Source of the DNA: Salipiger pallidus
Lineage (GTDB): Bacteria > Pseudomonadota > Alphaproteobacteria > Rhodobacterales > Rhodobacteraceae
Assembly (NCBI RefSeq): GCF_014643635.1
Contig: NZ_BMJV01000003.1
Location: 1 to 64,000 of the forward strand
Direction of reading: 5' to 3'
Length of the DNA: 64,000 nucleotides
A model generated the notes under the pieces. That model made no database searches. It was given only the letters and a program-made list of their open reading frames with translations, and was not told the DNA's origin. How positions within the stretch are numbered: the first letter of the stretch is position 1; each line of letters begins with the position of its first letter. A program made the translations under genes and the position numbers. Below, piece by piece: positions 25,263 through 34,569 of the stretch.

Positions 25263-25508
25263 TTGACGCGGCGTTTACCATGTGCCTAGGATTGGAAAGA
25301 GTGGTGCAGACGCTGCAGGGACAGGACGGCACCGCAACGGGAAAAGAACAGGGAAAAGATGGTCGGATCGGGCGCGCAGGATGCTTGCAGTCCCGTCTGA
25401 TACCGCGATCCGGACAAGGGGCTGACAGGGCCCTGACGGATCTCTCGGGATAACAGGCAACAGCAAACCGAGCAGCCTTGGAGGGCCCCGAAAGGGGCCC
25501 TTCTTCTT
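25263..25508 (+). ncRNA. Candidate small RNA with its own promoter and terminator
   Basis: TTGACG at 25263-25268 and TAGGAT at 25287-25292 are spaced by 18 bases, a plausible sigma-70 promoter with a start near 25299. About 185 bases later the hairpin GGGCCCC-GAAA-GGGGCCC (25483-25500) is followed by TTCTTCTT, a good intrinsic terminator in the plus direction. The short open frames between have no recognisable protein character. Weak points are the poor U-tract and the chance that the hairpin belongs to neighbouring genes. Confidence 0.35.
25483..25508 (+). terminator. Intrinsic terminator after the LysM gene/candidate sRNA
   Basis: A seven-pair GC stem GGGCCCC/GGGGCCC closes a GAAA tetraloop and is followed by a pyrimidine tract TTCTTCTT. 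It lies 36 bases beyond the zapE 3' end on the other strand. Confidence 0.7.
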
Positions 25509-25544
25509 GCACGCCGCCAGGTCAGGGGCCTGCGCGCCTTCGGC

Positions 25545-26624
25545 TCAGGCGGGGTCGTTGCCCCAGTCCGCATCCTGCATCTCGCGCAGGCGGCTGGCGG
25601 TGCGTTCGAACTCAAAGGCGCCGGTGCCTTCGATATAAAGGCTTTCCGGCTCGTCCGCCGCGCTGACGATCAGGCGCACCTTTGCCTCGTAAAGCGCATC
25701 CACAAGTGTCACGAAACGCTTGGCCTCGTTGAAGTTGGTGCGCCCCAGCCGTGGAAGGTTTTCCAGCACCAGAAGCCGCAGCGCGTCGGCGATGGCAAGG
25801 TAATCCGCCGGGCCAAGCATCTGGCCGCAAAGATCGTAGAACGACACCCGCGCCATGGCGTTCTTGTAGCGCGGCAGTTCGATCTTGCGGCCCTTGACGG
25901 TGATCGTGAGGCTTTCATCCTCGCCATGGGTCAGCTCGGTCCAGATGCGGTCGATCTCGGCGCGGGCCTCGGCGTTGGCGGGGGTGAAATAGACCTTCGC
26001 GCCCTTCAGCCGGTCCTGCCGGTGATCGCGGTCGGAGGCCAGTTCACGCACCACCAGCCGGTCCTTGATCATCGCGATGAAGGGCAGGAAAAGCTGCCGG
26101 TTCAGCCCGTCCTTGTAAAGATCGTCCGGCACCCGGTTCGACGTGGTCACCACCACCGTCCCGGCGGCGAACAGTTGCTCGAAAAGGCGGCCCACCAGCA
26201 TGGCGTCGGCGATGTCGGTGATCTGCATCTCGTCGAAGGCGAGCACCTTCACCGCGTCGCTGACCTTTTTGGCCATGGGCTTTACGGGGTCTTCGACGCC
26301 CTGCTGACGCAGTTCGTGCAGTTCCGACTGGATTTCCTGCATGAAGGCGTGGAAGTGCACCCGGCGCACAGGCACGTCGAGGCTTTCAACAAAGAGGTCC
26401 ATGAGCATGGACTTGCCGCGCCCGACCCCACCCCAGAGATAGAGGCCCTTGGGCGGCTCTGGCGGCTTGGGCTTGCGGAAGAACCCGGTCTTCTGCGGGG
26501 GCGGCGGGTTGGCAAGCTCGGCGCGGATGCGTTCAAGCTCGGGCAGGGCCTCGAGCTGGGCGGGGTCGCGCTTGAGGCGGCCTTCGGCGATGCGCCGATC
26601 ATAGAGATCCATGAGCGTGGTCAT
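25545..26624 (-). CDS. zapE: Cell division protein ZapE (AFG1-like ATPase)
   Basis: 359-residue P-loop ATPase of the AFG1/ZapE family, linked to Z-ring stability at constriction in proteobacteria. Motifs in order: Walker A GGVGRGKSMLMD near residue 66, FHAFMQEIQSELHELR, Walker B LAFDEMQITDIADAM, the sensor segment VVTTSNRVPDDLYKDGLNR, and the typical GRTNFNEAKRFVTLVDALYE near the C-terminus. Length and order match the family. Confidence 0.93.
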   Translation of the reverse strand: MTTLMDLYDRRIAEGRLKRDPAQLEALPELERIRAELANPPPPQKTGFFRKPKPPEPPKGLYLWGGVGRGKSMLMDLFVESLDVPVRRVHFHAFMQEIQSELHELRQQGVEDPVKPMAKKVSDAVKVLAFDEMQITDIADAMLVGRLFEQLFAAGTVVVTTSNRVPDDLYKDGLNRQLFLPFIAMIKDRLVVRELASDRDHRQDRLKGAKVYFTPANAEARAEIDRIWTELTHGEDESLTITVKGRKIELPRYKNAMARVSFYDLCGQMLGPADYLAIADALRLLVLENLPRLGRTNFNEAKRFVTLVDALYEAKVRLIVSAADEPESLYIEGTGAFEFERTASRLREMQDADWGNDPA

Positions 26625-26781
26625 GGGGCCGAGATAGCCCGCGCCACCGGCTTTGGGTAGGCCCCGTTTGCGCGAACATCACCGCCCGCATCACGCGAAG
26701 CGATTGTAACCATCACATTTCTTGCGTTGACGCGCCGCGCTGCAGCGATAAGCCTGATCGCGATACGAAAGGAGCCCGCCC

Positions 26782-28023
26782 ATGCAAAAGACAACCCTGT
26801 TTACTCCTGTCCTGCTGGTGGGCTGTTTCATCATCCTCGTGTCCTTTGCCGTGCGCGCCAGTTTCGGGGTGTTCCAGATCCCCATCGCCGAGGAATTCGG
26901 CTGGCCCCGGGCCGAGTTCAGCCTCGCCATTGCGCTGCAGAACCTGTTCTGGGGGATCGGCCAGCCACTGTTCGGCGCCATGGCCGAGAAGGTGGGCGAC
27001 CGCAAGGCGATCGTCCTTGGCGGGCTGGTCTACGCGGTAGGCCTTGTGCTGAGCGCGGGCGCCCAGTCGCCGGGGGCGATGCAGGCCTACGAGGTGCTGG
27101 TGGGCTTCGGCATTGCAGGCACGGGCTTCGGCGTCATCCTTGCTGTGGTGGGCCGCGCCGCCTCGGACGAGAACCGCTCCATGTCGCTGGCCATTGCCAC
27201 GGCGGCGGGCAGCGCGGGGCAGGTCATCGGCGCGCCGTTCGCCGAGTTCATGCTGAGCCTCATGAGCTGGCAGAGCGTCTTTCTGCTTTTCGCGGCATTG
27301 ATCCTTGGGATGCTTCTCGCGTTGCCGCTGATGCGCGCGCCGACCCCGCCCGCGTCCCGCGCCGAGCTCGAAGAAAGCCTTGGCCAGATCCTCGTGCGGG
27401 CGGGCAAGGATCCGACCTTCGCAATGATCTTCATCGGTTTCTTCTCCTGCGGTTACCAGCTGGCCTTCGTCACCGCACACTTCCCCGCTTTCGTGACCGA
27501 GATGTGCGGCCCGATCCTTGCGGGTGGCATCCTGCACGGGCTGGGCATCACCACCACCTCGGCGCTCGGCGCGGTTTCCATCGGGGTCATAGGGCTTGCC
27601 AACATCGTTGGCACGTTGACCGCCGGCTGGGCCGGCAAGCGCTGGCCGCGCAAGTACCTGCTGGCAGGGATTTATGTGGCCCGCACCGTCGCGGCGGCGG
27701 CCTTCATCATGCTGCCGATCACGCCCGCCTCGGTGCTCATCTTCTCGGCGGTGATGGGATCGCTTTGGTTGGCCACGGTGCCTCTGACCTCGGGTCTCGT
27801 CGCGCATATCTACGGGCTGCGCTACATGGGCACGCTTTACGGCATCGTCTTCCTGTCGCACCAGATCGGAGGCTTCCTCGGCGTCTGGCTGGGCGGCAAG
27901 ATGTACGACATCACCGGCGATTACACGATGGTATGGTGGATCGGCGTTGGTGTGGGCGCGCTATCGGCTGTCATCCACCTGCCGATCCGCGAGAACCGTG
28001 CCCCGGTGGCCGCCGCCGCCTGA
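26782..28023 (+). CDS. Major facilitator superfamily transporter
   Basis: 413 residues with about 12 membrane segments. The loop 2-3 signature appears as GAMAEKVGDRKAIVLGG, and the first segment contains VRASFGVFQIPIAEEFGWPRAEFS, reminiscent of oxalate/formate-antiporter-like and monocarboxylate MFS proteins. The ATG has the ribosome site AAAGGAG. It is divergent from zapE with a 157-base shared promoter region. Substrate unknown; a small carboxylate is a guess from the subfamily look. Confidence 0.88.
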   Translation: MQKTTLFTPVLLVGCFIILVSFAVRASFGVFQIPIAEEFGWPRAEFSLAIALQNLFWGIGQPLFGAMAEKVGDRKAIVLGGLVYAVGLVLSAGAQSPGAMQAYEVLVGFGIAGTGFGVILAVVGRAASDENRSMSLAIATAAGSAGQVIGAPFAEFMLSLMSWQSVFLLFAALILGMLLALPLMRAPTPPASRAELEESLGQILVRAGKDPTFAMIFIGFFSCGYQLAFVTAHFPAFVTEMCGPILAGGILHGLGITTTSALGAVSIGVIGLANIVGTLTAGWAGKRWPRKYLLAGIYVARTVAAAAFIMLPITPASVLIFSAVMGSLWLATVPLTSGLVAHIYGLRYMGTLYGIVFLSHQIGGFLGVWLGGKMYDITGDYTMVWWIGVGVGALSAVIHLPIRENRAPVAAAA

Positions 28024-28051
28024 TCCCGGCCGGGACGGCCCTCGCCGGATC

Positions 28052-28960
28052 TCAGGCCGTCCAGCACTCGTGGATGTAGCGGCTGGTCATCAGGTCGAGA
28101 TGGGCGCCGCCGCCATTCTTGAACAGCGTGATCTCGTCATCCGAGCCGCGCCGGAAGGCGTCGGGCGTGTAGTGGTCCGCCAGCACATGGTCGCGCGTTA
28201 TGGCCCCCGAGGCCAGCGGGATCTTGAGCTCTCCGATATGCTCGAGCGTGGTGTCGTAGCTGTCGACGAAGACCCGCGAGCGTTGCAGTGCGGTGTCGTC
28301 CGCCTCGCGCATGTCGGGGCGGTAGGCACCGATGAGATCCAAATGCTGGCCCGGGCGCAGCCAGTCGCCGTTCAGCACTGGGTCGCTGGACATGGTGGCG
28401 CAGGTGATGATGTCTGCCTGTGGCACGGCGGCGGCAAGATCTGGGGCCACGTCGATGCCCAGCTCTTCGGCCATCGCCTCGGCCTTCGACAGGGTCCGGT
28501 TCCAGACCTTGAACCGTGCGCCGGGGAAGCCGGCGGAATAGGCCTCGAACAGCGATTTGCCCACGTGTCCCGCCCCGACGATGAGGATCTCGCGGCTGTC
28601 TTGGCGCGCCAGTTTACGCGCGGCGAACAGGCTGTCCCCGGCGGTCTTCCACTTGGTGACGAGGTGGAAATCCACCACCGCCTCGAGCAGGCCGTGGCTG
28701 TCATCGTAGAGGCTTAGCCCGCCGTTCACCATGCCGACGCCCTGAGCGGGGTTGCCCGGAAACACCGTGGCGGACTTCACCGCAAGCCCCAGCCCGTCGA
28801 TCCAGGCGGCGCGGTTCAGAAGCGTGTCCTTGCCGCGATAGAGGAAACTGTCCACGATCTCGGCCTTGGGCATCCGGTGGCCTGCTTCGAAGGCGTCGCA
28901 CAGCCCGTCCCAGCTCAGGCGGCTTTCGGCGGCGAATGGGATGAAGGCGGGTTCGGTCAC
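28052..28960 (-). CDS. Ornithine cyclodeaminase/mu-crystallin family protein
   Basis: 302-residue NAD(P)-dependent enzyme of the ornithine cyclodeaminase/mu-crystallin family. These include ornithine cyclodeaminases, imine reductases and alanine dehydrogenases. Visible are FPGNPAQGVGMVNGGLSLYD and VVDFHLVTKWKTAGDSLFAARKLAR at the subunit face, the Rossmann motif ILIVGAGHVGKSLFEAY, and DLIGAYRPDMREAD. The start is a GTG at 28960 overlapping the HAD gene stop (GTGA). The substrate is not determined by sequence alone. Confidence 0.87.
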   Translation of the reverse strand: MTEPAFIPFAAESRLSWDGLCDAFEAGHRMPKAEIVDSFLYRGKDTLLNRAAWIDGLGLAVKSATVFPGNPAQGVGMVNGGLSLYDDSHGLLEAVVDFHLVTKWKTAGDSLFAARKLARQDSREILIVGAGHVGKSLFEAYSAGFPGARFKVWNRTLSKAEAMAEELGIDVAPDLAAAVPQADIITCATMSSDPVLNGDWLRPGQHLDLIGAYRPDMREADDTALQRSRVFVDSYDTTLEHIGELKIPLASGAITRDHVLADHYTPDAFRRGSDDEITLFKNGGGAHLDLMTSRYIHECWTA

Positions 28961-29574
28961 AGGATGTCCTCGGGCAGCAGCCCATGCGCGGCAAGGCAGG
29001 CGGCCCAGCCCTCGGGCGTGGTGAAAAGATGGGTCTGCCAGCCGCGCGCGGCGGCGGTGGCGATGTTGTCGGCGCGGTCGTCGGCGAAAAGCAGCGTTTC
29101 CGGCGCGAGGCCGCAATCGTCCTCGACCATGCGATAGATGTCCTCAAAGGGCTTGATCGCCTTCATCGCGCCGGAGATGTAGGCGCGGTCGTATTCGGCG
29201 AGGAAGGGATAGATCTCCTGCCCTTGCCGCAGGGGGCCTTCACCAATGTTGGACAGGAAGAACACCGGCACATCGCGTTCCCGGAGCGCCCGCAGGAGAG
29301 TCACCGACCCGTCGATGGCTGGCGCGGCCAGCTGCACCCAGTTGTCGTGCCAGTGCATGATTTCGGAGGCGAAGGCCGGGTTGGCGGCGGCGCAATCCTC
29401 GACTGTGGTGCGGAAATCCTCGCCCGCGTCGATGCGTTCGTTCATAGCGTGCAGGTCGACCGCCTCGAACATGGCGCGGCGGCGGTCCTCACCGATGACG
29501 GCATCGTAATACAGTTCGGGTTGCCAGCGGATGAGGACATTGCCGATGTCGAAGATGACAGCCTCTATGCCCAT
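28957..29574 (-). CDS. HAD-superfamily phosphatase
   Basis: 205-residue HAD hydrolase of the haloacid dehalogenase-like subfamily. Motif I FDIGNVLIRW carries one Asp and a Gly where most HAD phosphatases have DxD. Motif II is FFLSNIG, motif III lies in the SGAMKAIKPFEDIY segment (Lys), and motif IV is LLFADDRADNI. The ATG at 29574 gives the normal start MGIEAVIFD. A 4-base overlap couples it to the cyclodeaminase-like gene. Confidence 0.88.
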   Translation of the reverse strand: MGIEAVIFDIGNVLIRWQPELYYDAVIGEDRRRAMFEAVDLHAMNERIDAGEDFRTTVEDCAAANPAFASEIMHWHDNWVQLAAPAIDGSVTLLRALRERDVPVFFLSNIGEGPLRQGQEIYPFLAEYDRAYISGAMKAIKPFEDIYRMVEDDCGLAPETLLFADDRADNIATAAARGWQTHLFTTPEGWAACLAAHGLLPEDIL

Positions 29575-29579
29575 GATCC

Positions 29580-30029
29580 CTAACCCTTCGTCGCCCTGAT
29601 TTCGCGTTCCAGCACGTTGAGGAAACGGGACCGGTCTGCCTTTGTAAAGGCCTTGCCGCCGCCGCCTGCGCCCAGCGGGTTCGCGGCGCGCAAGTCTGCC
29701 ATGAGGTCCCGCATCGCCAGCTGCTGGCCGATGTTGGCGGCGGTGAAGACCTCGCCGTTGTGGCGCAGCACGCGGGCGCCGGCCTCGATGCATTTCGCGG
29801 CCAGCGGGATGTCCCCGGTCACCACAACGTCGCCGGGGCCACAGCGCTCGGCGATCCACATGTCGGCCACGTCGGGGCCGTCGGGGACGATCACGGTTTC
29901 CACCAGCGGGTTCTGCGACGGGCGCAGCCCGCCGTTCGAGACCACGAACATCTGCACCTTGTGGCGGGTCGCGACCCGTTCCGCCTCGACCTTAACGGGG
30001 CAGGCGTCGGCGTCGATGTAAAGGCTCAT
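29580..30029 (-). CDS. YaiI/YqxD family protein (DUF188)
   Basis: 149-residue protein of the YaiI/YqxD family, a predicted PIN-like fold with possible nuclease activity. Typical features are the N-terminal [47 protein letters not shown] and [18 protein letters not shown]. Its biochemical role is unproven. It overlaps the AEC carrier gene upstream by ATGA and lies 5 bases before the HAD gene. Confidence 0.92.
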   Translation of the reverse strand: MSLYIDADACPVKVEAERVATRHKVQMFVVSNGGLRPSQNPLVETVIVPDGPDVADMWIAERCGPGDVVVTGDIPLAAKCIEAGARVLRHNGEVFTAANIGQQLAMRDLMADLRAANPLGAGGGGKAFTKADRSRFLNVLEREIRATKG

Positions 30030-30952
30030 TGCTGGACCATCCCGATGATGAGGCTGAGGGTGACGATGCTGAACAGGGTCGAGAGCAGGATCGTGGCGGA
30101 CACCCGGTGGGGCGCGATGCCGTAATGGCTTGCCAGCATGTAGACATTGCCCGCAACCGGCAGGGCGGCGGTGGCCACGGCGACGGAGGCCACGAAAGGA
30201 TCGACCGGGAAGACAAGGTAGACCCCGATCCCCACCAGCAGCGGATGCAGCACCAGCTTTGCCACGCTGAGCCAGCCGGCGATGGCGACCCGCTCCGCCG
30301 ACTTGCTGGCCAGCGACGCGCCGATGGCAAAGAGCGCGCAGGGCGTGGCGGCGTTGCCCAGCATCTGAAGGAACTCCGACGCGGGGCCGGGGAGGGGCAG
30401 CTTGAGCGCCGAAACCAGCAGTCCGGCCGAGATCGACACGATCATCGGGTTGCGGATCAGCCCGTTGCCGATGCTGGCAAAGATGCGCAGCGACATGCGC
30501 CCTTCTCGGCTGCCGCTGATGATGATGACCAGCAGCGAGGCAAAGACAATGAGGTCAATGGTCAGCATCAGGATGATCGGCCCGATGGCAGCCTCGCCGA
30601 ACAGCAGTGCCAGCATCGGCACGCCTAGGAAGCCAGTGTTGCCGATCACCGCGCATTGCGCCTCGATTGCGGCGGTCTGCATGTCCGTGCCTCGCAGCAG
30701 CGCCACGGCGCTGGCGATGGCATAAAGCGCGAGCGAGCCGAAGAGGTAGCCGCCCGCCAACTGCGCGTCAAAGATCTGCCCGATGGTCAGGCTCGCGGAA
30801 AAGCGGAAGAGCATCGCCGAAAGGGCGAAGTAGAAGACGAAGCGGGTGAGTGCCGCGGTGGCGGTCTCGGAGAAGAACCGGATGCGTGCGGCGCCGTATC
30901 CAAGCCCGATGAGCGCAAAGAACGGCAGGGTCTTCAGGAAGATGGCAAGCAT
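30026..30952 (-). CDS. AEC-family transporter (auxin efflux carrier-like)
   Basis: 308 residues with about ten hydrophobic segments in two five-helix halves. The N-terminal [14 protein letters not shown] and [14 protein letters not shown], the [17 protein letters not shown] motif and the C-terminal half starting near [14 protein letters not shown] are typical of AEC permeases, which in bacteria export or import small organic acids such as malate. It is the first gene of a four-gene minus-strand operon down to 28052. Confidence 0.9.
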   Translation of the reverse strand: MLAIFLKTLPFFALIGLGYGAARIRFFSETATAALTRFVFYFALSAMLFRFSASLTIGQIFDAQLAGGYLFGSLALYAIASAVALLRGTDMQTAAIEAQCAVIGNTGFLGVPMLALLFGEAAIGPIILMLTIDLIVFASLLVIIISGSREGRMSLRIFASIGNGLIRNPMIVSISAGLLVSALKLPLPGPASEFLQMLGNAATPCALFAIGASLASKSAERVAIAGWLSVAKLVLHPLLVGIGVYLVFPVDPFVASVAVATAALPVAGNVYMLASHYGIAPHRVSATILLSTLFSIVTLSLIIGMVQQ

Positions 30953-31001
30953 GTCACCCGGTCATGTCTCGGGCGCGGTTGCCGCCCTTGTTGCGGGTGG
31001 C

Positions 31002-31199
31002 TTAGGCCTTGTCGGCGGCGGCGAGCGTGTCTTCGAAATCGCGGTGCACGAATTTCGCGTCGCAGTAGCCGCATTCCACGAAGCCTGTCTCGATCGGGAT
31101 CGACAGCCAGACGCGAGGGTGGCCGAGCGCCCCTTCGCCGCCGTCACAGGAGACGCGGTAGCTGTCGACGATCTTGGTTTCGGGAGCTTGCGTGGCCAT
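31002..31199 (-). CDS. Short zinc-finger protein (NDUFS6-like CHCC domain)
   Basis: 65-residue protein with the zf-CHCC motif. Visible ligands are Cys18 in [19 protein letters not shown], His27, then the [10 protein letters not shown] pair. It resembles the small alphaproteobacterial homologue of the mitochondrial complex I accessory subunit NDUFS6. It stands alone between the AEC gene and the divergent ABC ATPase. Confidence 0.88.
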   Translation of the reverse strand: MATQAPETKIVDSYRVSCDGGEGALGHPRVWLSIPIETGFVECGYCDAKFVHRDFEDTLAAADKA

Positions 31200-31274
31200 G
31201 GCTGCGGTTTCCTTTTGGTGAGACCTGCACTAACTGCGTTATGAGCGAATAAATTGGCAGGAGCAAGGCTGGGG

Positions 31275-32201
31275 ATGACTGGCGACGCGATCCGTATCGA
31301 AGGTCTGCGCAAGACGTACGCAGGCGGCAAGGAAGCCCTCAAGGGCGTGGATCTTTCGATCCCCACCGGGTCTATCTTCGGCCTGCTGGGGCCGAACGGT
31401 GCTGGCAAGTCGACGCTGATCAACATCCTTGCGGGGCTGGTTCTCAAGACCTCGGGCAAGGTGGACATCTGGGGCTGGGACCAGGACCGCAACCCGCGCC
31501 AGTCCCGCGCCGCCATCGGCGTGATGCCGCAGGAGCTGAACCTTGATCCGTTCTTCACCCCGCGCGGCGCGCTCGAGGTGCAGGCGGGGCTTTACGGCGT
31601 GCCCAAGGCCGAGCGCCGCAGCGACGAGATCCTGCGCATGATCGGCCTCGAGGACAAGGCGGACGCCTATGCGCGGACCCTGTCGGGCGGCATGCGGCGG
31701 CGGCTTTTGCTGGGCAAGGCGCTGGTGCATCACCCGCATATCCTTGTGCTCGACGAGCCTACGGCGGGCGTGGACATCGAGTTGCGCCAGATGCTGTGGA
31801 AGAACGTCCGCAAGCTGAACCGTGAGCGTGGGATGACCATCATCCTGACCACCCACTATCTCGAGGAAGCCGAAGAGATGTGCGACGAGATCGCCATCAT
31901 CAACCAGGGCGCGGTGGTGGCGCGGGACAGCACGTCGAACCTGCTGGGCCAGCTTGATGCCAAGACCATGGTGATCACCCCCGAAGCGCCCCCGATGGAG
32001 TTGCCGCAGGCCGCCGGCATCAGCTCCGAGATGCGCGATGGCGGCCTGATCGCGCTGAGCTACAATGCCGGCGAGACCTCGGCAGAGGATGTGCTGGCGC
32101 TGCTGCATGGTGCTGGCATCCGTATCCGCGACGTGAGGACCGAACAGGCCGACCTCGAGGATGTGTTCCTGGAGCTCACGCGGTCGCGCCCGGCGGCCTG
32201 A
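31275..32201 (+). CDS. ABC-2-type transporter ATP-binding protein
   Basis: 308-residue ATPase with Walker A GPNGAGKST, the Q-loop in GVMPQELNLDP, signature LSGGMRRRLLLG, Walker B ILVLDEPTAGVD and the switch His in LTTHYLEEAEEM. A C-terminal extension ends DLEDVFLELTRS, as in drug/polysaccharide exporters of the ABC-2 (DrrA-like) type. No permease gene follows; a strong terminator comes 22 bases after the stop. The partner must be encoded elsewhere. Confidence 0.93.
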   Translation: MTGDAIRIEGLRKTYAGGKEALKGVDLSIPTGSIFGLLGPNGAGKSTLINILAGLVLKTSGKVDIWGWDQDRNPRQSRAAIGVMPQELNLDPFFTPRGALEVQAGLYGVPKAERRSDEILRMIGLEDKADAYARTLSGGMRRRLLLGKALVHHPHILVLDEPTAGVDIELRQMLWKNVRKLNRERGMTIILTTHYLEEAEEMCDEIAIINQGAVVARDSTSNLLGQLDAKTMVITPEAPPMELPQAAGISSEMRDGGLIALSYNAGETSAEDVLALLHGAGIRIRDVRTEQADLEDVFLELTRSRPAA

Positions 32202-32222
32202 GCTGACCGTTTGCTGCACGTG

Positions 32223-32258
32223 AAACAGGCGGGGTGTGATGCCCCGCCTGTTTGTTTT
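32223..32258 (+). terminator. Strong intrinsic terminator of the ABC ATPase gene
   Basis: AAACAGGCGGGG and CCCCGCCTGTTT form a 12-pair stem with a seven-base loop, followed by GTTTT. Confidence 0.92.
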
Positions 32259-32411
32259 CATGCCTGGGGCGCAGGGGGCGCGGTATTTCTCCGCATGGCT
32301 CTGCCGGCGCGGACGGTACGGGGAACGCCCCCTTGCCGCGCCATATTGGCGCTGCGCCGGGTAGGGGCGTCCAATCTGCGTATTTTCAAACAGAAGAAGA
32401 CGCGGGCGCCA

Positions 32412-32780
32412 TCAGGCCTTGGCGAGCATGCGGCCGAGGGGGCGACCGCCCAGGATATGAACGTGCAGGTGTGGCACTTCCTGAACGCCATTCTCGCCCG
32501 CGTTCGAGATCATGCGGAAACCGTCCGGATCCACGCCCGCGATCTCGCAAACCTTCGAGATGGCGCGGGTGTAGTCGAGGATTTCGGCGTCGGTCGCGTT
32601 GGTGGCGAAGTCGTCGTAGTTGACGTAGGCGCCGCGCGGGATCACCAGGATGTGGACCGGCGCCTGCGGCTGGATATCGCGGAAGGCAAGGCTGTGCTCG
32701 GTCTCGAGGACGGTGTCGTTCGGGATCTCGCCGCGCAGGATCTTGGCGAAGATGTTCTGGTCGTCATAGCTGTAGGGCAT
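32412..32780 (-). CDS. HIT-family nucleotide hydrolase/transferase
   Basis: 122-residue histidine triad protein (HinT-like branch). The triad motif HLHVHILGG lies near the C-terminus, with IFAKILRGEIPND at the start and FRDIQPQAPVHILVIPRGAY in the middle. Such enzymes cleave AMP-lysine-type phosphoramidates. The ATG at 32780 is chosen because it gives the usual start and the extra upstream residues look non-coding. Confidence 0.95.
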   Translation of the reverse strand: MPYSYDDQNIFAKILRGEIPNDTVLETEHSLAFRDIQPQAPVHILVIPRGAYVNYDDFATNATDAEILDYTRAISKVCEIAGVDPDGFRMISNAGENGVQEVPHLHVHILGGRPLGRMLAKA

Positions 32781-32855
32781 CGGAGGCTTTCCGTGTTCGG
32801 GTGGTTTGGCGGCATCAAAGGCGCAATCGGCGCCGTGGTGCAAGGGGGGCGGCGG

Positions 32856-34430
32856 TCAGTCGGCGAAGAGGTGGTCCGCCGTTGCCAGCTCACGCGCCTT
32901 GTCTTCGGACACCGACAGAAAGGCGCCGAGGGCGCGGGCATTGAGCTCGGGGCTGTCGACCTGGCGGATGCGCAGGTGGTGTTCGAGCTCCGCGTCGCGC
33001 AGCTGGTCGCTTTCCAGCACCATGTCGTTACGGATCGTCGGCAGCAGCCGTTCGATGGCAGGCTTCGGGGTGCTCTCCCCGGCCAGCCCGACCCGCAGGG
33101 CATGTCCCACGAGGTCGTCGTCGGTGTATTGGCATTCCACTTCGAGAACGCGCGAGACCGAGCGGTCGCGGCAGAAATCCTCGATCAAATCGAGGTTTGC
33201 CGGGTCGAGGCAGATCAGCAGACGGTTGCTGTCGTAATATTCGTAGAGCATGCGCATCAGCGCCCGGCGGTGGCGATGGCGCTTCTCCACGGTGGACTGG
33301 ATGCCGCCCAGATCCGGAAGCTCGCAGCTGGCTTCGTTGAACAGGTACTCAATGCAGGGGACGTCGGTGACCTCGCGGGTGCGCTGAACCAGCCGCCTCG
33401 CCACGTTCCATTTCTTGCAGACCAGGATCAGCAGCTCGCGGTCGCGGCCCAGCGAGCTTTCGGTTTCCCAGAAACGCGGGGCAAAGCGGCGGCCGATGCG
33501 GCCCTTGGCAGTGAGGAAGGTGAACAGCGACCGTCCCTCGTTCGAGATCTCGAACCGCACGCCTTCGGCGGCATAAAGCAGCCCGAGCCGGCGTTTCAGG
33601 TCGCGCGCGTCGGGGCTGATCTTGCGGGCAAAGAGGTAATCCTGGCTTAGCAGCAGATCGTAGTGGTCGTTGTGGAACACCGCTGGCATGCCGTAATCGG
33701 TGAACAGCAGGAAGGTGAGCGTGCGGCTCTCGATTTCCTGTTCTGGCACGAGGTGGCGCACGAGGGTCTGGAAGAACGTCTCGTCGGGGATCCAAGTGGT
33801 CCGGAAGAACCGCAGCACGTCCGGGCGCTGCTTGCAGAAATCTAGGATCCATTCCACGGTGCGCCGCCTCAGGCACCACCATTGCGAGCCGATCATCACC
33901 TCGATGTCGGCGGGGATGTCGCGGGTCAGGCCAAGGCGCTTCTGAAGGTTGAACATCGCGTAGAAGCGTTTCTTCTGCGTGCGTTCATTGAACCAGTGGC
34001 GGTAGATCAGCCGCTCGTCCTTCCAGCCGGTCTTGATCCAGTCGGATTTGAAGTAATCGAAGCTCTCGATGTAGTCGGCATCGCGGCGGTCTAGGAAAGT
34101 ATGGGCGTATTGCGCCGACTTGATCGCCATGCAGTCGCCCGACAGCATGTAGAAATGCGTGGCGCGGGGGAACGCGTCTGCCGCGGCCCGAACCGCGTTG
34201 AGCGTGGCCTGCACGAGGCTCCATTCCCCCCAGCCGCAGCGCAGGCGGCGGGCGAAGGTGACGTTGGGGTTGTCCGACAGCGCGGCGCGGATGCTCTCGA
34301 ACTCCGCGCGGGGGGCGTTTGCATCGAAATGGATGGCCATGCAATCGCCAGCGGCGGTCAGACGCTGTGCCTGCTTGATGACGGCGTCAGGGTCCTTGTG
34401 GCACAAAAGAATGAAGGCGATCTTGGCCAT
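32856..34430 (-). CDS. Beta-1,6-GlcNAc-transferase-like glycosyltransferase with long C-terminal domain
   Basis: 524 residues. The first about 280 resemble the core-2/I-branching beta-1,6-N-acetylglucosaminyltransferase family: MAKIAFILLCHKDP, AIHFDANAP, RCGWGEWSLVQATLNAV, THFYMLSGDCMAIKSA, and GSQWWCLRR with WIPDETFFQTL. The remaining about 240 residues form a second region seen in Rhodobacteraceae homologues, with no motif I can name (RDRELLILVCKKWNVARRL, LEVECQYTDDDLVG). No signal peptide. It is divergent from a sulfotransferase gene with 139 bases between, suggesting a joint role in a surface glycan. Confidence 0.85.
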   Translation of the reverse strand: MAKIAFILLCHKDPDAVIKQAQRLTAAGDCMAIHFDANAPRAEFESIRAALSDNPNVTFARRLRCGWGEWSLVQATLNAVRAAADAFPRATHFYMLSGDCMAIKSAQYAHTFLDRRDADYIESFDYFKSDWIKTGWKDERLIYRHWFNERTQKKRFYAMFNLQKRLGLTRDIPADIEVMIGSQWWCLRRRTVEWILDFCKQRPDVLRFFRTTWIPDETFFQTLVRHLVPEQEIESRTLTFLLFTDYGMPAVFHNDHYDLLLSQDYLFARKISPDARDLKRRLGLLYAAEGVRFEISNEGRSLFTFLTAKGRIGRRFAPRFWETESSLGRDRELLILVCKKWNVARRLVQRTREVTDVPCIEYLFNEASCELPDLGGIQSTVEKRHRHRRALMRMLYEYYDSNRLLICLDPANLDLIEDFCRDRSVSRVLEVECQYTDDDLVGHALRVGLAGESTPKPAIERLLPTIRNDMVLESDQLRDAELEHHLRIRQVDSPELNARALGAFLSVSEDKARELATADHLFAD

Positions 34431-34569
34431 GCCCGAAACTCTACCCCAAACTTGCCCGACTGGCATAGGTGATAGAGGTCTACGGGCGTTGAAGAAACCG
34501 GCTTCTTCTGCTTTTTTGCCCCGCAGGCGCCCGGCCCGAGACAGGAGCGCACAGCGGAGGCGAGAGACC

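Noticed and set aside
26727-28079. A 450-codon frame overlapping the MFS transporter in another frame
   Set aside because: It is an out-of-frame shadow; the frame starting at 26782 has the membrane segments and MFS motifs with a good ribosome site.
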